DNA of 64,000 bases from Eutreptiella sp. 'Long Island Sound 2002'. Lineage: Eukaryota > Euglenozoa > Euglenophyceae > Eutreptiales > Eutreptiaceae. Position 1 is the stretch's first letter. Every line of letters starts with the position of its first letter. Positions 1 to 12,800 of the stretch are shown piece after piece. The position numbers were made by a program, and so were the translations under genes. The DNA lies in NCBI GenBank assembly GCA_964036045.1, contig CAXIWF010000110.1, positions 1 through 64,000 of the forward strand. The letters run 5' to 3'. The notes below the pieces were generated by a model. It did no database searches. It had not been told where the DNA came from and was given only the letters and a program-made list of their open reading frames with translations.

Positions 1-199
1 ATTTTCCGAGAATTTTCGGAGAATTTTCCGAGAATTTCCGAGAATTTTCCGAGAATTTTCCGAGAATTTTTCGAGAATTTTCCGAGAATTTTCCGAGAAT
101 TTTCCGAGAATTTTCCGAGAATTTTCCGAGAATTTTCCGTCAATTTTCCGAGAATTTTCCGAGAATTTTCCGAGAATTTTCCGAGAACTTTCCGAGAAT

Positions 200-3100
200 T
201 TTCCGAGAATTTTCCGAGAATTTTCGAGAATTTTCCCAGAATTTTCCGAGAATTTTCCGAGAATTTTCAGAGAATTTTCCGAGAATTTTCCGAGAATTTT
301 CTGAGAATTTTCCAAGAATTTTCCGAGAGAATTTTCCGAGAATTTTCCGAGAATTTTCCGAGAATTTTCCGAGAATTTTCCGAGAATTTTCGGAGAATTT
401 TCCGAGAATTTTCCGAGAATTTTCCGTCAATTTTCCGAGAATTTTCCGAGAATTTTCCGAGAATTTTCCGAGAATTTTCCGAGAATTTTCCGGGATTTTC
501 CGAGAATTTTCCGAGAATTTTCCGAGAATTTTCCGGGAATTTTCCGATAATTTTCCGAGAATTTTCCGAGAATTTTCCGAGAATTTTCCGAGAATTTTCC
601 GAGAATTTTCCGAGAATTTTCCGAGAATTTTCTGAGAATTTTCCGAGAATTTTCCGAGAATTTTCTGAGAATTTTCCGAGAATTTCCGAGAATTTTCGGA
701 GAATTTTCCGAGAATTTTCCGAGAATTTTCCGAGAATTTTCCGAGAATTTTTCCGACATTTTCCGAGAATTTTCCGAGAATTTTCCGTCAATTTTCCGAG
801 AATTTTCCGAGAATTTTCCGAGAATTTTCCGAGAATTTTCTGAGAATTTTCCGAGAATTTTCCGAGAATTTTCCGAGAATTTCCGTCAATTTTCCGTCAA
901 TTTTCCGAGAATTTTCTGAGAATTTTCTGAGAATTTCTCGAGAATTTTCCGAGAATTTTCCTGAGAATTTTCCGAGAATTTTTCCGTCATTTTTCCGAGA
1001 ATTTTCCGAGAATTTTCCGAGAATTTTCCGAGAATTTTCCGAGAATTTTCCGAGAATTTTCCGAGAATTTTCCGAGAATTTTCCGAGAATTTTCCGAGAA
1101 TTTTCCGAGAATTTTCCGAGAATTTTCCGAGAATTTTCCGAGAATTTTCTGAGAATTTTCCGAGAATTTTCCGAGAATTTTCGGAGAATTTTCCGAGAAT
1201 TTTCCGAGAAATTTCCGAGAATTTTCCGAGAATTTTTCCGAGAATTTTCCGAGAATTTTCTGAGAATTTTCCGAGAATTTTCCGAGAATTTTCCGAGAAT
1301 TTTCCGAGAATTTTCCGAGAATTTTCCGAGAATTTTCCGAGAATTTTCCGAGAATTTTCCGAGAATTTTTCCGAGAATTTTCCGAGAATTTTCCGAGAAT
1401 TTTCCGAGAATTTTCCGAGAATTTCCGAGAATTTTCCGAGAATTTTCCGAGAATTTTCCGAGAATTTTCCGTCAATTTTCCGAGAATTTTCCGAGAATTT
1501 TCCGAGAATTTTCCGAGAATTTTCCGAGAATTTTCCGAGAATTTTCCGAGAATTTTCCGAGAATTTTCCCAGAATTTTCCGAGAATTTTCCGAGAATTTT
1601 CAGAGAATTTTCCGAGAATTTTCCGAGAATTTTCTGAGAATTTTCCAAGAATTTTCCGAGAATTTTCCGAGAATTTTCCGAGAATTTTCCGAGAATTTTC
1701 CGAGAATTTACCGAGAATTTTCGGAGAATTTTCCGAGAATTTTCCGAGAATTTTCCGTCAATTTTCCGAGAATTTTCCGAGAATTTTCCGAGAATTTTCC
1801 GAGAATTTTCTGAGAATTTTCCGAGAATTTTCCGAGAATTTTCCGAGAATTTTCCGAGAATTTTCCGGGAATTTTCCGAGAATTTTCCGAGAATTTTCCG
1901 AGAATTTTCCGAGAAATTTTCCGATAATTTTCCGAGAATTTTCCGAGAATTTTCCGAGAATTTTCCGAGAATTTTCCGAGAATTTTCCGAGAATTTTCCG
2001 AGAATTTTCTGAGAATTTTCCGAGAATTTTCCGAGAATTTTCTGAGAATTTTCCGAGAATTTTCCGAGAATTTTCGGAGAATTTTCCGAGAATTTTCCGA
2101 GAATTTTCCGAGAATTTTCCGAGAATTTTCCGACAATTTTCCGAGAATTTTCCGAGAATTTTCCGTCAATTTTCCGAGAATTTTCCGAGAATTTTCCGAG
2201 AATTTTCCGAGAATTTTCTGAGAATTTTCCGAGAATTTTCCGAGAATTTTCCGAGAATTTTCCGTCAATTTTCCGTCAATTTTCCGCGAATTTTCTGAGA
2301 ATTTTCTGAGAATTTTCCGAGAATTTTCCGAGAATTTTCGAGAATTTTCCGAGAATTTTCCGTCATTTTTCCGAGAATTTTCCGAGAATTTTCCGAGAAT
2401 TTTCCGAGAATTTTCCGAGAATTTTCCGAGAATTTTCCGAGAATTTTCCGAGAATTTTCCGAGAATTTTCCGAGAATTTTCCGAGAATTTTCCGAGAATT
2501 TTCCGAGAATTTTCCGAGAATTTTCTGAGAATTTTCCGAGAATTTTCCGAGAATTTTCGGAGAATTTTCCGAGAATTTTCCGAGAAATTTCCGAGAATTT
2601 TCCGAGAATTTTCCGAGAATTTTCCGAGAATTTTCTGAGAATTTTCCGAGAATTTTCCGAGAATTTTCCGAGAATTTTCCGAGAATTTTCTGAGAATTTT
2701 CCGAGAATTTTCCGAGAATTTTTGAGAATTTCTTGAGAATTTTCCGAGAATTTTCCGAGAATTTTCCGAGAATTTTCCGAGAATTTTCCGAGAATTTTCC
2801 GAGAATTTTCTGAGAATTTTCCGAGAATTTTCTGAGAATTTTCCGAGAATTTTCCGAGAATTTTCCGAGAATTTTCCGAGAATTTTCCGAGAATTTTCCG
2901 AGAATTTTCCGAGAATTTCTCGAGAATTTTCCGAGAATTTTCCGAGAATTTTCCGAGAATTTTCCGAGAATTTTCCGAGAATTTTCGGAGAATTTTCCGA
3001 GAATTTTCCGAGAATTTTCCGAGAATTTTCCGAGAATTTTCCGAGAATTTTCCGAGAATTTTCTGAGAATTTTCCGAGAATTTTCCGAGAATTTTCTGAG

Positions 3101-6100
3101 AATTTTCCGAGAATTTTCCGAGAATTTTCCGAGAATTTTCCGAGAATTTTCCGAGAATTTTCCGAGAATTTTCCGAGAATTTTCGGAGAATTTTCCCAGA
3201 ATTTTCCGAGAATTTCCGAGAATTTTCCGAGAATTTTCCGTCAATTTTCCGAGAATTTTCCGAGAATTTTCCGAGAATTTTCCGAGAATTTTCTGAGAAT
3301 TTTCTGAGAATTTTCCGAGAATTTTCCGAGAATTTTCCGAGAATTTTCCGAGAATTTTCCGAGAATTTTCCGAGAATTTTCCGAGAATTTTCCGAGAATT
3401 TTCTGAGAATTTTCCGAGAATTTTCCGAGAATTTTCGGAGAATTTTCCGAGAATTTTCCGAGAAATTTCCGAGAATTTTCCGAGAATTTTCCGAGAATTT
3501 TCCGAGAATTTTCTGAGAATTTTCCGAGAATTTTCCGAGAATTTTCCGTCAATTTTCCGAGAATTTTCCGAGAATTTTCCGAGAATTTTCCGAGAATTTT
3601 CCGAGAATTTTCCGAGAATTTTCCGAGAATTTTCCGTCAATTTTCTGAGAATTTTCCGAGAATTTTCCGAGAATTTTCCGAGAATTTTCCGAGAATTTTC
3701 CGAGAATTTTCCGAGAATTTTCCGAGAATTTTCCCAGAATTTTCCGAGAATTTTCCGAGAATTTTCAGAGAATTTTCCGAGAATTTTCCGAGAATTTTCT
3801 GAGAATTTTCCAAGAATTTTCCGAGAATTTTCCGAGAATTTTCCGAGAATTTTCCGAGAATTTTCCGAGAATTTTCCGAGAATTTTCGGAGAATTTTCCG
3901 AGAATTTTCCGAGAATTTTCCGTCAATTTTCCGAGAATTTTCCGAGAATTTTCCGAGAATTTTCCGAGAATTTTCTGAGAATTTTCCGAGAATTTTCCGA
4001 GAATTTTCCGAGAATTTTCCGAGAATTTTCCGGGAATTTTCCGAGAATTTTCCGAGAATTTTCCGAGAATTTTCCGAGAATTTTCCGATAATTTTCCGAG
4101 AATTTTCCGAGAATTTTCCGAGAATTTTCCGAGAATTTTCCGAGAATTTTCCGAGAATTTTCCGAGAATTTTCCGAGAATTTTCCGAGAATTTTCCGAGA
4201 ATTTTCCGAGAATTTTCCGAGAATTTTCTGAGAATTTTCCGAGAATTTTCCGAGAATTTTCGGAGAATTTTCCGAGAATTTTCCGAGAATTTTCCGAGAA
4301 TTTTCCGAGAATTTTCCGACAATTTTCCGAGAATTTTCCGAGAATTTTCCGTCAATTTTCCGAGAATTTTCCGAGAATTTTCCGAGAATTTTCCGAGAAT
4401 TTTCTGAGAATTTTCCGAGAATTTTCCGAGAATTTTCCGAGAATTTTCCGTCAATTTTCCGTCAATTTTCCGAGAATTTTCTGAGAATTTTCTGAGAATT
4501 TTCCGAGAATTTTCCGAGAATTTTCCGAGAATTTTCCGAGAATTTTCCGTCCTTTTTCCGAGAATTTTCCGAGAATTTTCCGAGAATTTTCCGAGAATTT
4601 TCCGAGAATTTTCCGAGAATTTTCCGAGAATTTTCCGAGAATTTTCCGAGAATTTTCCGAGAATTTTCCGAGAATTTTCCGAGAATTTTCCGAGAATTTT
4701 CTGAGAATTTTCCGAGAATTTTCCGAGAATTTTCGGAGAATTTTCCGAGAATTTTCCGAGAAATTTCCCAGAATTTTCCGAGAATTTTCCGAGGATTTTC
4801 CGAGAATTTTCTGAGAATTTTCCGAGAATTTTCCGAGAATTTTCCGTCAATTTTCCGAGAATTTTCCGAGAATTTTCCGAGAATTTTCCGAGAATTTTCC
4901 GAGAATTTTCCGAGAATTTTCCGTCAATTTTCCGAGAATTTTCCGAGAATTTTCCGAGAATTTTCCGAGAATTTTCGAGAATTTTCCGAGAATTTTCCGA
5001 GAATTTTCCGAGAATTTTCCGAGAATTTTCTGCGAATTTTCCGAGAATTTTCCGAGAATTTTCCGAGAATTTTCCCAGAAATTTCCGAGAATTTTCCGAG
5101 AATTTTCAGAGAATTTTCCGAGAATTTTCCGAGAATTTTCTGAGAATTTTCCAAGAATTTTCCGAGAATTTTCCGAGAATTTTCCGAGAATTTTCCGAGA
5201 ATTTTCCGAGAATTTTCCGAGAATTTTCGGAGAATTTTCCGAGAATTTTCCGAGAATTTTCCGTCAATTTTCCGAGAATTTTCCGAGAATTTTCCGAGAA
5301 TTTTCCGAGAATTTTCTGAGAATTTTCCGAGAATTTTCCGAGAATTTTCCGAGAATTTTCCGAGAATTTTCCGGGAATTTTCCGAGAATTTTCCGAGAAT
5401 TTTCCGAGAATTTTCCGAGAATTTTCCGATAATTTTCCGAGAATTTTCCGAGAATTTTCCGAGAATTTTCCGAGAATTTTCCGAGAATTTTCCGAGAATT
5501 TTCCGAGAATTTTCCGAGAATTTTCCGAGAATTTTCCGAGAATTTTCCGAGAATTTTCCGAGAATTTTCCGAGAATTTTCCGAGAATTTTCTGAGAATTT
5601 TCCGAGAATTTTCCGAGAATTTTCGGAGAATTTTCCGAGAATTTTCCGAGAATTTTCCGAGAATTTTCCGAGAATTTTCCGACAATTTTCCGAGAATTTT
5701 CCGACAATTTTCCGTCAATTTTCCGAGAATTTTCCGAGAATTTTCCGAGAATTTTCCGAGAATTTTCTGAGAATTTTCCGAGAATTTTCCGAGAATTTTC
5801 CGAGAGTTTTCCGTCAATTTTCCGTCAAATTTCCGAGAATTTTCTGAGAATTTTCTGAGAATTTTCCGAGAATTTTACGAGAATTTTCCGAGAATTTTCC
5901 GAGAATTTTCCATCAATTTTCCGAGAATTTTCCGAGAATTTTCCGAGAATTTTCCGAGAATTTTCCGAGAATTTTCCGAGAATTTTCCGAGAATTTTCCG
6001 AGAATTTTCCGAGAATTTTCCGTCAATTTTCCGAGAATTTTCCGAGAATTTTCCGAGAATTTTCCGAGAATTTTCTGAGAATTTTCCGAGAATTTTCCGA

Positions 6101-7640
6101 GAAATTTCCCAGAATTTTCCGAGAATTTTCCGAGGATTTTCCGAGAATTTTCTGAGAATTTTCCGAGAATTTTCCGAGAATTTTCCGTCAATTTTCCGAG
6201 AATTTTCCGAGAATTTTCCGAGAATTTTCCGAGAATTTTCCGAGAATTTTCCGAGAATTTTCCGTCAATTTTCCGAGAATTTTCCGAGAATTTTCCGAGA
6301 ATTTTCCGAGAATTTTCGAGAACTTTCCGAGAATTTTCCGAGAATTTTCCGAGAATTTTCCGAGAATTTTCTGCGAATTTTCCGAGAATTTTCCGAGAAT
6401 TTTCCGAGAATTTTCCCAGAATTTTCCGAGAATTTTCCGAGAATTTTCAGAGAATTTTCCGAGAATTTTCCGAGAATTTTCTGAGAATTTTCCAAGAATT
6501 TTCCGAGAATTTTCCGAGAATTTTCCGAGAATTTTCCGAGAATTTTCCGAGAATTTTCCGAGAATTTTCGGAGAATTTTCCGAGAATTTTCCGAGAATTT
6601 TCCGTCAATTTTCCGAGAATTTTCCGAGAATTTTCCGAGAATTTTCCGAGAATTTTCTGAGAATTTTCCGAGAATTTTCCGAGAATTTTCCGAGAATTTT
6701 CCGAGAATTTTCCGGGAATTTTCCGAGAATTTTCCGAGAATTTTCCGAGAATTTTCCGAGAATTTTCCGATAATTTTCCGAGAATTTTCCGAGAATTTTC
6801 CGAGAATTTTCCGAGAATTTTCCGAGAATTTTCCGAGAATTTTCCGAGAATTTTCCGAGAATTTTCCGAGAATTTTCCGAGAATTTTCCGAGAATTTTCT
6901 GAGAATTTTCCGAGAATTTTCCGAGAATTTTCGGAGAATTTTCCGAGAATTTTCCGAGAATTTTCCGAGAATTTTCCGAGAACTTTCCGACAATTTTCCG
7001 AGAATTTTCCGACAATTTTCCGTCAATTTTCCGAGAATTTTCCGAGAATTTTCCGAGAATTTTCCGAGAATTTTCTGAGAATTTTCCGAGAATTTTCCGA
7101 GAATTTTCCGAGAGTTTTCCGTCAATTTTCCGTCAAATTTCCGAGAATTTTCTGAGAATTTTCTGAGAATTTTCCGAGAATTTTACGAGAATTTTCCGAG
7201 AATTTTCCGAGAATTTTCCATCAATTTTCCGAGAATTTTCCGAGAATTTTCCGAGAATTTTCCGAGAATTTTCCGAGAATTTTCCGAGAATTTTCCGAGA
7301 ATTTTCCGAGAATTTTCCGAGAATTTTCCGTCAATTTTCCGAGAATTTTCCGAGAATTTTCCGAGAATTTTCCGAGAATTTTCTGAGAATTTTCCGAGAA
7401 TTTTCCGAGAATTTTCCGAGAATTTTCCGTCAATTTTCCGTCAATTTTCCGAGAATTTTCTGAGAATTTTCTGAGAATTTTCCGAGAATTTTCCGAGAAT
7501 TTTCCGAGAATTTTCCGTCAATTTTCCGAGAATTTTCCGAGAATTTTCCGAGAATTTTCCGAGAATTTTCCGAGAATTTTCCGAGAATTTTCCGAGAATT
7601 TTCCGAGAATTTTCCGAGAATTTTCCGAGATTTTTCCGAG
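200..7640 (+). repeat. Family A higher-order repeat domain, left end
   Basis: The domain is recognised by an ordered set of variant units: cccagaa, two normal units, cagagaa, two normal units, ctgagaa, ccaagaa, then further on cggagaa, ccgtcaa, ctgagaa, ccgggaa and ccgataa. The cag unit of this signature lies at 268, 1601, 3766, 5107 and 6448. The spacings are 1,333, 2,165, 1,341 and 1,341 bp, so the higher-order unit is about 121-122 monomers. The blocks often end in a doubled ccgtcaa unit followed by two ctgagaa units (near 884, 2264, 4447, 5811 and 7127). The first ~330 bases are rich in shortened monomers. Confidence 0.85.
3733..7430 (+). repeat. Tandem higher-order copies of 1,341 bp
   Basis: Variant units recur at a fixed offset of 1,341 bp: cag at 3766, 5107 and 6448; ccgtcaa near 3924, 5264 and 6605; and ccgggaa and ccgataa also in register. 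The second and third copies match unit by unit over more than 1 kb. A 33-bp (three-monomer) deletion shortens the later offset to 1,308 bp (5817 versus 7125). Compared with the first copy, the second gains 22 bp before its ctgagaa unit. Length differences in whole monomers suggest slippage or unequal exchange in register. Confidence 0.85.
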
Positions 7641-9070
7641 AATTTTCCGAGAATTTTCCGAGAATTTTCCCAGAATTTTCCGAGAATTTTCCGAAAGTTT
7701 TCCGTCAATTTTCCGAGAATTTTCCGAGAATTTTCCGAGAATTTTCCGAGAATTTTCCGAGAATTTTCCGAGAATTTTCCAAGAATTTTCCGAGAATTTT
7801 CCGAGAATTTTCCGTCAATTTTCGGAGAATTTTCCGAGAATTTTCCGAGAATTTTCCGAGAATTTTCCGAGAATTTTCCGAGAATTTTCCGAGAATTTTC
7901 CGAGAATTTTCCGAGAATTTTCCGAGAATTTTCCGGGAATTTTCCGAGAATTTTCTGAGAATTTTCCGAGAATTTCCGAGAATTTTCTGAGAATTTTCCG
8001 AGAATTATCCGAGAATTTCCGAGAATTTTCTGAGAATTTTCCGAGAATTTTCCGAGAATTTTCCGAGAATTTTCCGAGAATTTTCCGAGAATTTTCGGAG
8101 AATTTTCCGAGAATTTTCCGAGAATTTTCCGAGAATTTTCTGAGAATTTTCCGAGAATTTTCCGAGAATTTTCGGAGAATTTTCCGAGAATTTTCCGAGA
8201 ATTTTCCGAGAATTTTCCGAGAATTTTCCGACAATTTTCCGAGAATTTTCCGACAATTTTCCGTCAATTTTCCGAGAATTTTCCGAGAATTTTCCGAGAA
8301 TTTTCCGAGAATTTTCTGAGAATTTTCCGAGAATTTTCCGAGAATTTTCCGAGAATTTTCCGAGAATTTTCCGAGAATTTTCCGAGAATTTTCCCAGAAT
8401 TTTCCGAGAATTTTCCGAAAGTTTTCCGTCAATTTTCCGAGAATTTTCCGAGAATTTTCCGAGAATTTTCCGAGAATTTTCCGAGAATTTTCCGAGAATT
8501 TTCCAAGAATTTTCCGAGAATTTTCCGAGAATTTTCCGTCAATTTTCGGAGAATTTTCCGAGAATTTTCCGAGAATTTTCCGAGAATTTTCCGAGAATTT
8601 TCCGAGAATTTTCCGAGAATTTTCCGAGAATTTTCCGAGAATTTTCCGAGAATTTTCCGGGAATTTTCCGAGAATTTTCTGAGAATTTTCCGAGAATTTC
8701 CGAGAATTTTCTGAGAATTTTCCGAGAATTATCCGAGAATTTCCGAGAATTTTCTGAGAATTTTCCGAGAATTTTCCGAGAATTTTCCGAGAATTTTCCG
8801 AGAATTTTCCGAGAATTTTCGGAGAATTTTCCGAGAATTTTCCGAGAATTTTCCGAGAATTTTCTGAGAATTTTCCGAGAATTTTCCGAGAATTTTCGGA
8901 GAATTTTCCGAGAATTTTCCGAGAATTTTCCGAGAATTTTCCGAGAATTTTCCGACAATTTTCCGAGAATTTTCCGACAATTTTCCGTCAATTTTCCGAG
9001 AATTTTCCGAGAATTTTCCGAGAATTTTCCGAGAATTTTCTGAGAATTTTCCGAGAATTTTCCGAGAATT
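7640..9070 (+). repeat. 724-bp tandem duplication (two copies)
   Basis: Matched rare units lie exactly 724 bp apart: ccgaaag followed by a ccgtcaa unit (7691 and 8415), ccaagaa (7779 and 8503), cggagaa (7822 and 8546) and the attatccgag junction (8005 and 8729). The first copy is about 7,640-8,363 and the second about 8,364-9,070. The exact borders fall in runs of consensus units and cannot be placed to the base. The period is 65.8 monomers, not a whole number, because 10-bp units lie inside. A further ccgaaag unit at 9667 shows a related module just downstream. Confidence 0.88.
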
Positions 9071-9839
9071 TTCCGAGAGTTTTCCGTCAATTTTCCGTCA
9101 AATTTCCGAGAATTTTCTGAGAATTTTCTGAGAATTTTCCGAGAATTTTACGAGAATTTTCCGAGAATTTTCCGAGAATTTTCCATCAATTTTCCGAGAA
9201 TTTTCCGAGAATTTTCCGAGAATTTTCCAAGAATTTTCCGAGAATTTTCCGAGAATTTTCCGAGAATTTTCCGAGAATTTTCCGAGAATTTTCCGTCAAT
9301 TTTCCGAGAATTTTCCGAGAATTTTCCGAGAATTTTCCGAGAATTTTCTGAGAATTTTCCGAGAATTTTCCGAGAATTTTCCGAGAATTTTCCGTCAATT
9401 TTCCGTCAATTTTCCGAGAATTTTCTGAGAATTTTCTGAGAATTTTCCGAGAATTTTCCGAGAATTTTCCGAGAATTTTCCGTCAATTTTCCGAGAATTT
9501 TCCGAGAATTTTCCGAGAATTTTCCGAGAATTTTCCGAGAATTTTCCGAGAATTTTCCGAGAATTTTCCGAGAATTTTCCGAGAATTTTCCGAGAATTTT
9601 CCGAGATTTTTCCGAGAATTTTCCGAGAATTTTCCGAGAATTTTCCCAGAATTTTCCGAGAATTTTCCGAAAGTTTTCCGTCAATTTTCCGAGAATTTTC
9701 CGAGAATTTTCCGAGAATTTTCCGAGAATTTTCCGAGAATTTTCCGAGAATTTTCCAAGAATTTTCCGAGAATTTTCCGAGAATTTTCCGTCAATTTTCG
9801 GAGAATTTTCCGAGAATTTTCCGAGAATTTTCGGAGAAT

Positions 9840-12800
9840 TTTCCGAGAATTTTCCGAGAATTTTCCGAGAATTTTCCGAGAATTTTCCGAGAATTTTCCG
9901 AGAATTTTCCGGGAATTTTCCGAGAATTTTCTGAGAATTTTCCGAGAATTTCCGAGAATCTTCTGAGAATTTTCCGAGAATTATCCGAGAATTTCCGAGA
10001 ATTTTCTGAGAATTTTCCGAGAATTTTCCGAGAATTTTCCGAGAATTTTCCGAGAATTTTCCGAGAATTTTCGGAGAATTTTCCGAGAATTTTCCGAGAA
10101 TTTTCCGAGAATTTTCCGAGAATTTTCCGAGAATTTTCCGAGAATTTTCCGAGAATTTTCCGAAAATTTTCCGAGAATTTTCCGAGAATTTTCCGAGAAT
10201 TTTCTGAGAATTTTCCGAGAATTTTCCGTCAATTTTCCGAGAATTTTCCGAGAATTTTGCGAGAATTTTCCGAGAATTTTCTGAGAATTTTCCGATAATT
10301 TTCCGAGAATTTTCCGAGAATTTTCCGAGAATTTTCCGAGAATTTTCCGAGAATTTTCCGAGAATTTTCCGAGAATTTTCCGAGAATTTTCCGAGAATTT
10401 TCCGAGAATTTTCCGAGAATTTTCCGAGAATTTTCCGGGAATTTTCCGAGAATTTTCTGAGAATTTTCCGAGAATTTCCGAGAATTTTCTGAGAATTTTC
10501 CGAGAATTATCCGAGAATTTCCGAGAATTTTCTGAGAATTTTCCGAGAATTTTCCGAGAATTTTCCGAGAATTTTCCGAGAATTTTCCGAGAATTTTCTG
10601 AGAATTTTCCGAGAATTTTCCGAGAATTTTCCGTCAATTTTCCGAGAATTTTCCGAGAATTTTCCGAGAATTTTCCGAGAATTTTCCGAGAATTTTCCGA
10701 GAATTTTCCGTCAATTTTCCGAGAATTTTCCGAGAATTTTCCGAGAATTTTCCGAGAATTTTCCGAGAATTTTCCGAGAATTTTCCGAGAATTTTCCGAG
10801 AATTTTCCGAGAATTTTCTGCGAATTTTCCGAGAATTTTCCGAGAATTTTCCGAGAATTTTCCCAGAATTTTCCGAGAATTTTCCGAGAATTTTCAGAGA
10901 ATTTTCCGAGAATTTTCCGAGAATTTTCTGAGAATTTTCCAAGAATTTTCCGAGAATTTTCCGAGAATTTTCCGAGAATTTTCCGAGAATTTTCCGAGAA
11001 TTTTCCGAGAATTTTCGGAGAATTTTCCGAGAATTTTCCGAGAATTTTCCGTCAATTTTCCGAGAATTTTCCGAGAATTTTCCGAGAATTTTCCGAGAAT
11101 TTTCTGAGAATTTTCCGAGAATTTTCCGAGAATTTTCCGAGAATTTTCCGAGAATTTTCCGGGAATTTTCCGAGAATTTTCCGAGAATTTTCCGAGAATT
11201 TTCCGAGAATTTTCCGATAATTTTCCGAGAATTTTCCGAGAATTTTCCGAGAATTTTCCGAGAATTTTCCGAGAATTTTCCGAGAATTTTCCGAGAATTT
11301 TCCGAGAATTTTCCGAGAATTTTCCGAGAATTTTCCGAGAATTTTCTGAGAATTTTCCGAGAATTTTCCGAGAATTTTCGGAGAATTTTCCGAGAATTTT
11401 CCGAGAATTTTCCGAGAATTTTCCGAGAATTTTCCGACAATTTTCCGAGAATTTTCCGACAATTTTCCGTCAATTTTCCGAGAATTTTCCGAGAATTTTC
11501 CGAGAATTTTCGGAGAATTTTCCGAGAATTTTCCGAGAATTTTCCGAGAATTTTCCGAGAATTTTCCGAGAATTTTCCGAGAATTTTCTGAGAATTTTCC
11601 GAGAATTTTCCGAGAATTTTCTGAGAATTTTCCGAGAATTTTCCGAGAATTTTCCGAGAATTTTCCGAGAATTTTCCGAGAATTTTCCGAGAATTTTCCG
11701 AGAATTTTCGGAGAATTTTCCCAGAATTTTCCGAGAATTTTCCGAGAATTTTCCGAGAATTTTCCGTCAATTTTCCGAGAATTTTCCGAGAATTTTCCGA
11801 GAATTTTCCGAGAATTTTCCGAGAATTTTCTGAGAATTTTCTGAGAATTTTCCGAGAATTTTCCGAGAATTTTCCGAGAATTTTCCGAGAATTTTCCGAG
11901 AATTTTCCGAGAATTTTCCGAGAATTTTCCGAGAATTTTCTGAGAATTTTCCGAGAATTTTCCGAGAATTTTCGGAGAATTTTCCGAGAATTTTCCGAGA
12001 AATTTCCGAGAATTTTCCGAGAATTTTCCGAGAATTTTCCGAGAATCTTCTGAGAATTTTCCGAGAATTTTCCGAGAATTTTCCGTCAATTTTCCGAGAA
12101 TTTTCCGAGAATTTTCCGAGAATTTTCCGAGAATTTTCCGAGAATTTTCCGAGAATTTTCCGAGAATTTTCCGTCAATTTTCCGAGAATTTTCCGAGAAT
12201 TTTCCGAGAATTTTCCGAGAATTTTCGGAGAATTTTCCGAGAATTTTCCGAGAATTTTCCGAGAATTTTCCCAGAATTTTCCGAGAATTTTCCGAGAATT
12301 TTCAGAGAATTTTCCGAGAATTTTCCGAGAATTTTCTGAGAATTTTCCAAGAATTTTCCGAGAATTTTCCGAGAATTTTCCGAGAATTTTCCGAGAATTT
12401 TCCGAGAATTTTCCGAGAATTTTCGGAGAATTTTCCGAGAATTTTCCGAGAATTTTCCGTCAATTTTCCGAGAATTTTCCGAGAATTTTCCGAGAATTTT
12501 CCGAGAATTTTCTGAGAATTTTCCGAGAATTTTCCGAGAATTTTCCGAGAATTTTCCGAGAATTTTCCGGGAATTTTCCGAGAATTTTCCGAGAATTTTC
12601 CGAGAATTTTCCGAGAATTTTCCGATAATTTTCCGAGAATTTTCCGAGAATTTTCCGAGAATTTTCCGAGAATTTTCCGAGAATTTTCCGAGAATTTTCC
12701 GAGAATTTTCCGAGAATTTTCCGAGAATTTTCCGAGAATTTTCTGAGAATTTTCCGAGAATTTTCCGAGAATTTTCGGAGAATTTTCCGAGAATTTTCCG

